A stretch of DNA of 64,000 bases from Actinophytocola sp035995025. GTDB taxonomy: Bacteria > Actinomycetota > Actinomycetes > Mycobacteriales > Pseudonocardiaceae. Within the stretch, counting starts at the first letter, position 1, and every line of letters begins with the position of its first letter. The translations under genes were made by a program, and so were the position numbers. Below the pieces are notes generated by a model that was given only the letters and a program-made list of their open reading frames with translations, was not told the DNA's origin and searched no databases. Positions 58,659 to 64,000 of this stretch are shown piece by piece. The DNA is taken from positions 1 to 64,000 of the forward strand of contig DASYKY010000099.1 in assembly GCA_035995025.1 (NCBI GenBank), in the 5' to 3' direction.

Positions 58659-59939
58659 CTACCCGGCGTCGGCGGCCTTCGCCGCGTCTCGCAACTCCTC
58701 GGCCATGGTGACCACGAAGCGCCTTACCGGCTCGAAGTCGTCGATCGAGGACGACTCCTGCAGGGAGAGCATGAGCTCCTCGCCGGCATGTGCGCGCAAA
58801 TAGAACGGGCTCTGGTTGTTGCGTTCCGATGACGAGGTCTCGACATTCCAGTCGCTTTCCGCGGAGGCTCCCGCGATCACGGCCGGAATGGCGGCCTGCG
58901 CCATGTCGCGGAAATTGTAGAAATAGCGGAACCCGCCGCCGACGCCATCTTTTCCGTACTCGCGCACCGCGTCGGCGACCGCGTCGACGTCGAAGACTCC
59001 GTGCCGCAGCGACCGCAACGACTCCCAGTGCAGGCGGCGCGCGGCGGCCGGCAGGTCCTCCCCCTCGACGCAGCGGGCGATCATCGGCGCCAGCTGGTTC
59101 ATCGAGGTGACCAGGGTGCGCCAGCCGGGCTCGAGGCGGTTGCCGGCGAACAGGCCGACGAGGTGGACGTCGCGACCGGTCCGCGCGCGCAGCGCCTCCG
59201 TGTACGCCGCGAACACCACGGTGGGCAACGGGATCCCGACCTGCCCGGCGAGCAGCTGGGCGTCGCGCAGCGAGGACGCCGAGCGCAGCGTCGCCCATCG
59301 CGTACGCGCGTCCGCGGACAGCTCGTCGGGCGGCTCCGGCGCCTCGGCCACCACCCGCCGCCAGTGCTCGACGGCCGCCGTCCGGCGGTTCGCCCAGGCG
59401 TCGGAGTGCTGCTCCTCGGCCAGCTCCCGGCACGTCGGCGCCGGCGCGCCGAGGTCCTTTCCGGCGACGAGGTCGAGGAACTCCGTGCCGAGCTGCAGCA
59501 TCGACCAGCCGTCCGCGGTGATGTGATGCACCGACACCACGAGGCACGCCGGCCGGCCGGCCGTGGTGATCAGCTTCGCCCGCCACGGCTTGTCCACGGC
59601 CAGGTCGAACAGCTCGTCGCCGAGCTCAGCACTCACCTGCCTGGCGAGCGCCGTGGCGTCCGCGCCGCCCTCCTGCACGTCGAGCGCGACCGGCTCCGGC
59701 GCCCAGACCAGCTGCTCGAGCTCGGCACCGGGGTCGAGCCGGTAGCGGGTGCGCATCGCCTCGTGCCGCTCCTCCAGCGCCTCGAGCGCACCCCGCACGT
59801 CGGCGACCGTGACCCCGTCCGGCAGCGGCCAGACCTGTCGCAGGTTGGCCCCGCTCAGCTGCTCCAGTGAGAAATGTTCGATCGAGCGCCACAGGGACAG
59901 CTGGCCGAAGGTCAGCCTGCATCTGTCGATCACAGTCAT
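58659..59939 (-). CDS. Free-standing condensation-domain protein 2
   Basis: 426 residues, ATG with AAGGAGG. RLTFGQLSLWRSIEHF (C1), RHEAMRTRYRL (C2), SVHHITADGWSMLQLGTEF (C3 intact HHxxxDG near 136-142), and VVFAAYTEALRARTGRDVHLVGLFAGNR (C5). Fully active C-domain motifs, unlike copy 1. Divergent from the carrier-protein gene at 60251, its likely partner. Confidence 0.88.
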   Translation of the reverse strand: MTVIDRCRLTFGQLSLWRSIEHFSLEQLSGANLRQVWPLPDGVTVADVRGALEALEERHEAMRTRYRLDPGAELEQLVWAPEPVALDVQEGGADATALARQVSAELGDELFDLAVDKPWRAKLITTAGRPACLVVSVHHITADGWSMLQLGTEFLDLVAGKDLGAPAPTCRELAEEQHSDAWANRRTAAVEHWRRVVAEAPEPPDELSADARTRWATLRSASSLRDAQLLAGQVGIPLPTVVFAAYTEALRARTGRDVHLVGLFAGNRLEPGWRTLVTSMNQLAPMIARCVEGEDLPAAARRLHWESLRSLRHGVFDVDAVADAVREYGKDGVGGGFRYFYNFRDMAQAAIPAVIAGASAESDWNVETSSSERNNQSPFYLRAHAGEELMLSLQESSSIDDFEPVRRFVVTMAEELRDAAKAADAG

Positions 59940-60079
59940 CGGTCCTCCTTGCCGGAGCGGCTCACCGTAGCAGCGAACCGAGCGCATTCCGATGATTCTG
60001 CTTGGGCGCGAAATGAGCCCACGGATATGACATGGAGCAATCGATCACGTGCGGTACGCATTCGATTACAAGGTCCACT

Positions 60080-60091
60080 CACTCGCGAGTG
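60080..60091. promoter_or_regulatory. 12-bp palindrome, candidate operator
   Basis: CACTCGCGAGTG is perfectly self-complementary and lies 141 bp from the condensation-gene start and 160 bp from the carrier-gene start. Confidence 0.35.
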
Positions 60092-60180
60092 TGATCCACG
60101 CCACACCTGTACCGGTGTTGTCTCGTTCCTCGTTGACGGCCACCGGCGCCGATCCTTATTGTCTCGTTTGCTCTCCGCAT

Positions 60181-60201
60181 CGCGCACGCTCCGCGTGCGC
60201 G
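60181..60201 (+). promoter_or_regulatory. Hairpin in carrier-gene leader
   Basis: CGCGCACGC/GCGTGCGCG form a 9-bp stem with a 3-nt loop, 49 nt before the carrier start; could act in the 5' UTR or as a site for a dimeric protein. Confidence 0.35.
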
Positions 60202-60250
60202 GGCAATAGCGAGCGCTGTGTGCGTGCAGAATATTGGAGGAGCTCACCCG

Positions 60251-60520
60251 ATGAGTGACTGGGATGACCGGTTTCCGGCCCTGCTTCGCGAGAACCTGCC
60301 AGAATTCCCAGAGGAAGCCACCCTCGATTCCGATACCGATCTCGCCGCGGCCGGACTCGACTCGGTTCAGCTGATCAGTCTGGTCATGGCGCTCGAGGCG
60401 GAATACGGCGTGACATTCGCCGACGAATATTTCTCCAGTGCCACTTTCGCCACCGCCGGCGCGGTCTGGCGCGCGGTGCGGCAACTGCGGGAGAAGACGG
60501 GGTTGCCGCAGTCCCGCTGA
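60251..60520 (+). CDS. Free-standing acyl/peptidyl carrier protein
   Basis: 89 residues, ATG with GGAGGAGC. Acidic four-helix carrier: DLAAAGLDSVQLISLVMALEAEYGVTFADEYFSSATFATAGAVWRAVRQL. The phosphopantetheine Ser is S38 in LDSVQ. Stop is adjacent (0 nt) to the stop of the converging KAS-like gene. It likely receives acyl groups from one of the ligases and serves the condensation proteins. Confidence 0.92.
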   Translation: MSDWDDRFPALLRENLPEFPEEATLDSDTDLAAAGLDSVQLISLVMALEAEYGVTFADEYFSSATFATAGAVWRAVRQLREKTGLPQSR

Positions 60521-61408
60521 CTATCCGCCAAAACGGACGGCGGCGGAGAACAGCTGTCCCACCGCCGGGTCGTAGTCCGCGAGCAGCACCTGCCCGCCGC
60601 TGTCCTGCCAGCCGGACAGCCCGCGCGACAGCTCGAGCCAGACACCGGTGAACGGCTGACTCTCCCCGCACACCCGTAGGTCGCCGCCGGCGGTCCGTAC
60701 CCCGGCCACCTCGGCCAGGCGCGCACCGAGCAGCACGGTCGGCGCCGGCCCGGCGCCGGAGAGCCGGGCCACCTCGGCGGCCAGCACCTCGGGCACCTGG
60801 TCCTGTGCCAGGTTCGCGTGCCGCCGGACCGACAGCGCGTCCGGTGTCCCGTCCGTCTCCAGCACCACGCCCACCGCCGCGGCGCGGTCCGGAACCGGTG
60901 CAGGCACGGGAAGTTCGTGGTACAGGGTCGGCTGCTCGGCCACCAGCAGCACCGCTCGCGTGCAACCGCCGGTGCGTACGTAGCCGTCGATGAGGTGCAG
61001 CGCGGTGAACGCGGCCAGCGGCCCCTGGTCGCTGACCGCGAACGCCAGCGGTGCACCCGGGCAGTGCCAGCCCAGGTACGTCGCGGTCGCACGGCCGAGG
61101 CGGATGTCGGGGATCTCGGTGGCGAGCACCAGCAGGTCGGCCGGCCGCTCCTCGGACACCAGCTCGGCGAGCAGCGGCGCGCACATCTCCCCGTAGGAGT
61201 GCCCGGCGCCCTGCTCGATCAGGTCCGTGCGCACCGCGACCCCGTACGGCGCGGCCATGTCCGCGACGTAGCCCCGCAGCGTCGGGTTCAGCTCCTGGCC
61301 GGTCAGCTCGTCGAAGGTCCGGCTCACCGCGCCGCGCACCCGCAGCCGGCGGCCGGCACCGTTCGGGTCACCCGCGCCCGGTGGGCCGGTGACGAACATG
61401 CCCCGCAT
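60521..61408 (-). CDS. KAS III-like thiolase-fold protein lacking active-site Cys
   Basis: 295 residues; its ATG overlaps the sulfotransferase stop (TGATG). LLVLATEIPDIRLGRATATYLGWHCPGAPLAFAVSDQGPLAAFTALHLIDGYVRTGGCTRAVLLVAEQ resembles the middle of a KAS III (FabH)-type fold (text shown in parts). At the place of the catalytic Cys the sequence reads SDQG near 124. No classical Cys-His-Asn triad found. It may be a pseudo-enzyme, an acyltransferase that uses another residue, or a chain-length/specificity partner of the carrier. Family assignment is tentative. Confidence 0.6.
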   Translation of the reverse strand: MRGMFVTGPPGAGDPNGAGRRLRVRGAVSRTFDELTGQELNPTLRGYVADMAAPYGVAVRTDLIEQGAGHSYGEMCAPLLAELVSEERPADLLVLATEIPDIRLGRATATYLGWHCPGAPLAFAVSDQGPLAAFTALHLIDGYVRTGGCTRAVLLVAEQPTLYHELPVPAPVPDRAAAVGVVLETDGTPDALSVRRHANLAQDQVPEVLAAEVARLSGAGPAPTVLLGARLAEVAGVRTAGGDLRVCGESQPFTGVWLELSRGLSGWQDSGGQVLLADYDPAVGQLFSAAVRFGG

Positions 61409-62151
61409 CACCAGTCGTAGCCCAGGCGTTCCACGAGGTCGCCGTAGCGCTTGCGGAAGAGCTTGAGGTGGTCCTCGGTGAGATGGTTGCGCCAGTCGCC
61501 GGCGACGCCCTTGCGGTAGTGGCTGGTCTGGTCCTCCTCGCCGATCTTCCTTGCCCCGCCCGCCATCCGGTCGAAGGTGTGGGTCTGGAGCAGCTCGTCG
61601 AGGTAGCCGTCGGGCAGCAGGTCGAGCACCTCCCAGTGCGCGAGCATGCGCCGCCACTGCTCGGCCGAGTCGCTGACCAGATCCTCCATCCGGACGGGCA
61701 GCACGTTCGGCGCGTCGTAGTTCCACGACAGCATGTGATCGAGGAAGTACCCGCTGAAGTCGACCTCGGCCATCATCCCCGCGTCCTCGTCCAGCTTGAG
61801 CAGGTTGATCCGATGCCGGATCAGCTCCGTCCACCGCACTCCGTCCACATTGATCGGATGGGAGTTGCGATGGCTGAAGTAGCCGGACACCACCATGTCC
61901 CGCGGGTCCCGGAACACGTGCACCCCACGCGACTCCGGCAACGTGTCGACATCCACCTGCCTGGCGTTGGTCAGCATCACGAAGTCGAGCCCCTGCGCCG
62001 CCACCGCGTCGCCGAGCGAGCCGTACTCCGCCCACTGGTCGTCGACGAAGTAGATCTGGAACCGCATGTCGAGCGCCGCCGCGATGTTCTGCACGATCGC
62101 CTTGGACCACATCGACGCCGCCCGATGTCTTGCATAGAACGCACGAAGCAC
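61408..62151 (-). CDS. Sulfotransferase-family protein
   Basis: 247 residues. N-terminal PAPS-like loop ARHRAASMWSKAIVQNI (a degenerate form of HxKxGTTW), GVHVFRDPRDMVVSGYFSHRN (RDPRD, 3'-phosphate binding) and the C-terminal SHYRKGVAGDWRNHLTEDHLKLFRKRYG. These match the Sulfotransfer_1/3 type. Likely sulfates a phenol or hydroxyl, e.g. of the HPG ring. Coupled to the KAS-like gene. Confidence 0.85.
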   Translation of the reverse strand: MLRAFYARHRAASMWSKAIVQNIAAALDMRFQIYFVDDQWAEYGSLGDAVAAQGLDFVMLTNARQVDVDTLPESRGVHVFRDPRDMVVSGYFSHRNSHPINVDGVRWTELIRHRINLLKLDEDAGMMAEVDFSGYFLDHMLSWNYDAPNVLPVRMEDLVSDSAEQWRRMLAHWEVLDLLPDGYLDELLQTHTFDRMAGGARKIGEEDQTSHYRKGVAGDWRNHLTEDHLKLFRKRYGDLVERLGYDW

Positions 62152-62183
62152 GTGCCCCTCCTACAGGTCCTGGTCGGGCCATC

Positions 62184-62200
62184 CAACCGGACCCCGGTTG
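62184..62200. repeat. Short inverted repeat upstream of sulfotransferase
   Basis: CAACCGG-ACC-CCGGTTG, 33 bp upstream of the sulfotransferase start in the divergent region to ligase 2. Together with a CCCCGGCAAC element at 62232 this region shows the motif also seen upstream of SGNH 1 and 2. Confidence 0.4.
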
Positions 62201-62425
62201 CTCCATGGCGCACCGCGGCCAACAGTAGCCTCCCCGGCAACCACGCCACGCCCGTGCGACTCGGCGAACCCGCTGGTCCGTTCGGCCTATGCCATCTCGG
62301 TGCGGTATTGGTCGTTTTGCCCCACCATCGTCGATGGCCGCGAAGGTACAGTTCACCGACGCCGCAACGATTTCGGCGACCGAAGCCTGGGGTGACTCGC
62401 GGTAGTGAAGCGTGTGGAGAACGAG

Positions 62426-64000
62426 ATGTCAGCCGAGCCGGACCTGCGGCCGAACTATGTGTGCACGGCGCTGGAACTGTTCGCCGGGTACGGCGACCGA
62501 GTGGCGATCGTCGCCGGCGACCGGCGGCTCACCTACGCCGAGCTGCGCGCCGGTGTGCTGGACGTCGCCGCGAACCTCGCCGAGCACGGCCTGCGTCCCG
62601 GCACGACCGTCGCGGTACTGGTCGGCCAGCCGATCGAGGCGCCGATGCTGCAGTTGGCGTTGCACCTGCTCGGTTGCCGCACGGCGTGGATCTCGGGCAG
62701 CGGCACTCCCGTCGAGCAGGACGCCTACCTCGCCAGGGTGCGGCCGCAGGCCTTCGTCTACGACACGCGGACCCACGGCCAGCGGGGGCGCAAGCACGCG
62801 GAAAGCCTTGGCCTGCCGGCGTTCTGCCTGGGACCGAACGGCGGCGGCCCGGACGTGCTCGCCGCTCGCCCCGCCGGCGCCGTACCGTTCGATGTGGACA
62901 CCGCGACCGGCGCGCCGGAGTCGGTGTTCCAGACCAGCGGTACCACCGGAATACCGAAACCACTGCTCCACACGGCAAACCTCTACGAGCAGGTCCTCAC
63001 CCTCGCCGGGCAGATCGTCGCCGCCGGCGAGCCGCGCTACCGCCACCTCACCGTCACACCACTGTGGATCGTGTCCGGGCAGACCTCGGCGTTCCTGTAC
63101 CTGTTCACCGGATCCACCCTCGTCCTCCTGCGCTTCCTCGGCGCGCGCGAGTTTCTCGGCATCATCGAGCAGGAACGGATCAACTCCGCGTACGTCTCCC
63201 CGTTGATGTTCTCCGACCTGCTCGACCATCCGGACTCGAAGAAGTACGACTGCTCGAGCCTGCACACGCTCAGCGTCGGCAGCGCGGCGATCACCCCCGC
63301 CCGGCTGCGGCAGGGCATCGAGCGCTTCGGACCGGTCATCCGCATCACCTACGGGCTGTCGGAGTCCCCGTTCATCTCCGCGTTTCCCAACATCGGCGAC
63401 GATCCCGCGCGGCCGGGCCGGCTGCGGTCGTGCGGCACCACCTACGGCGACGTGCGACTGGAGATCCGCGGCGCGGACGGCACGGTGCTGCCGCCGGGCG
63501 AGAACGGCGAGCTGTGGGTGTCCACCAAGCTCAACTTCGCCGGCTACGTGGGGATGCCGGAGCTGACCGCGGAATCCCTTGTGGACGGCTGGCTGCGGAC
63601 CCGCGATGTCGGCCACGTCGACGACGAGGGCTACATCCACCTCACCGGCCGGGCCAGCGACATGATCATCACCGGCTCCGGCAGCATCCACATCTTCCCC
63701 CGGCCCATCGAGGACGTCCTCGCCACGCATCCCGGTGTCCGGGAGGCCGCGGTGATCGGTGTGCCGGACGCCGACCGCGGCGAGACCGCCCACGCCTACG
63801 TCGTGGCGGCCGAAGGCGCGGCGGTCACCGAGAAGGAGCTCGGGGACCTGGTCGCCGGCAAGCTCAGCCGCACCTGGACGCCGCGCACGTTCGAGTTCAT
63901 CGACGCGCTGCCGCGAACCGACAGCGGCAAGACGAACCTCAAGCTGTTGCGGGCCAGGTATGCCGCCGAGCACGCGGACGCGTCACGTGCGGCGGACGAG
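62426..64000 (+). CDS. Free-standing adenylate-forming ligase 2 (3' end outside window)
   Basis: 525 codons visible, no stop before the right edge. Clear paralogue of ligase 1 over its whole length: PNYVCTALELFAGYGDRVAI, SVFQTSGTTGIPKPLLH (P loop), LHTLSVGSAAITPARLRQG, ITYGLSESPFISAFPN (A5), LRSCGTTYGDVRLEIRG, GWLRTRDVGHVDDEGYIHLTGRASDMIIT (A7/A8) and the C-terminal DSGKTNLKLLRARY (A10 Lys present). ATG with GGAG 6 nt upstream. Divergent from the sulfotransferase. Probable substrate: an aryl or fatty acid; not an amino-acid A domain by its YGLSE motif. Confidence 0.9.
   Translation, partial: MSAEPDLRPNYVCTALELFAGYGDRVAIVAGDRRLTYAELRAGVLDVAANLAEHGLRPGTTVAVLVGQPIEAPMLQLALHLLGCRTAWISGSGTPVEQDAYLARVRPQAFVYDTRTHGQRGRKHAESLGLPAFCLGPNGGGPDVLAARPAGAVPFDVDTATGAPESVFQTSGTTGIPKPLLHTANLYEQVLTLAGQIVAAGEPRYRHLTVTPLWIVSGQTSAFLYLFTGSTLVLLRFLGAREFLGIIEQERINSAYVSPLMFSDLLDHPDSKKYDCSSLHTLSVGSAAITPARLRQGIERFGPVIRITYGLSESPFISAFPNIGDDPARPGRLRSCGTTYGDVRLEIRGADGTVLPPGENGELWVSTKLNFAGYVGMPELTAESLVDGWLRTRDVGHVDDEGYIHLTGRASDMIITGSGSIHIFPRPIEDVLATHPGVREAAVIGVPDADRGETAHAYVVAAEGAAVTEKELGDLVAGKLSRTWTPRTFEFIDALPRTDSGKTNLKLLRARYAAEHADASRAADE

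Larger units (their letters stand above)
59940..60250. promoter_or_regulatory. Divergent region, condensation protein 2 / carrier protein
   Basis: 311 bp without a gene. It carries a perfect 12-bp palindrome CACTCGCGAGTG at 60080-60091 and a 9-bp stem hairpin at 60181-60201. Either could regulate the divergent pair. Confidence 0.45.

Overview
The window is very GC-rich, with densely packed genes, 1-11 bp start/stop overlaps and many GTG starts. It carries an ANTAR protein, a DinB/mycothiol-type (TIGR03086) protein, a DtxR/IdeR-type iron box, an XRE/NB-ARC/TPR regulator and hydroxyphenylglycine (HPG) genes. Together these point to a secondary-metabolite-producing actinomycete, most likely Pseudonocardiales (Amycolatopsis-like). 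The genus is an inference. No rRNA, tRNA, CRISPR array or transposase was seen.

Left and middle part (about 1-41.4 kb) is a mosaic of housekeeping, stress and accessory genes. In order: the end of a response regulator; a secreted matrixin-like protease; a CHASE3 hybrid histidine kinase with a complete internal phosphorelay; a glgX / GH63-like carbohydrate operon; a 6PGDH-like and a luciferase-like oxidoreductase; an XRE-NB-ARC-TPR regulator with a small secreted protein; a decayed LuxR-type regulator; an encapsulin with its hemerythrin cargo; a DUF2231-Rieske protein; topoisomerase IB; small membrane stress proteins; a truncated catalase; a phosphoketolase-acetate kinase operon; a stand-alone CheB and a GAF-ANTAR regulator; a TcmP-type methyltransferase behind an iron box; an APH-like kinase with a sigma-like/beta-propeller membrane protein; a Rieske-less molybdopterin oxidoreductase with flavin reductase, DUF6510 protein, SLC13-type permease and USP; and a Ser/Thr kinase.

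Right part (41.4-64 kb, running off the right edge) is a biosynthetic locus. A coupled operon P450 - alpha/beta hydrolase - Hmo - HpgT would supply 4-hydroxyphenylglycine. Around it are two paralogous adenylate-forming ligases, two free-standing condensation-domain proteins, a free carrier protein, a KAS III-like protein without the usual Cys, a sulfotransferase, two MFS exporters and two near-duplicate SGNH hydrolases. At the centre is a 26-codon gene with a near-perfect Shine-Dalgarno. It encodes only MI followed by five tandem ADKP(V) units, and lies upstream of an exporter, a condensation protein and a circularly permuted ATP-grasp ligase.

The combination of a ribosomal repeat peptide, an ATP-grasp ligase and a phenylglycine supply recalls pheganomycin biosynthesis, where the PGM1 ligase joins a phenylglycine-derived unit to ribosomally made peptides. 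The repeat sequence, the missing leader and the free-standing NRPS parts differ. My working model is that ADKPV-type peptides released from the precursor are capped with an HPG-derived acyl unit, possibly sulfated or acylated, and exported. The model is inference; the gene content is read from the sequence.
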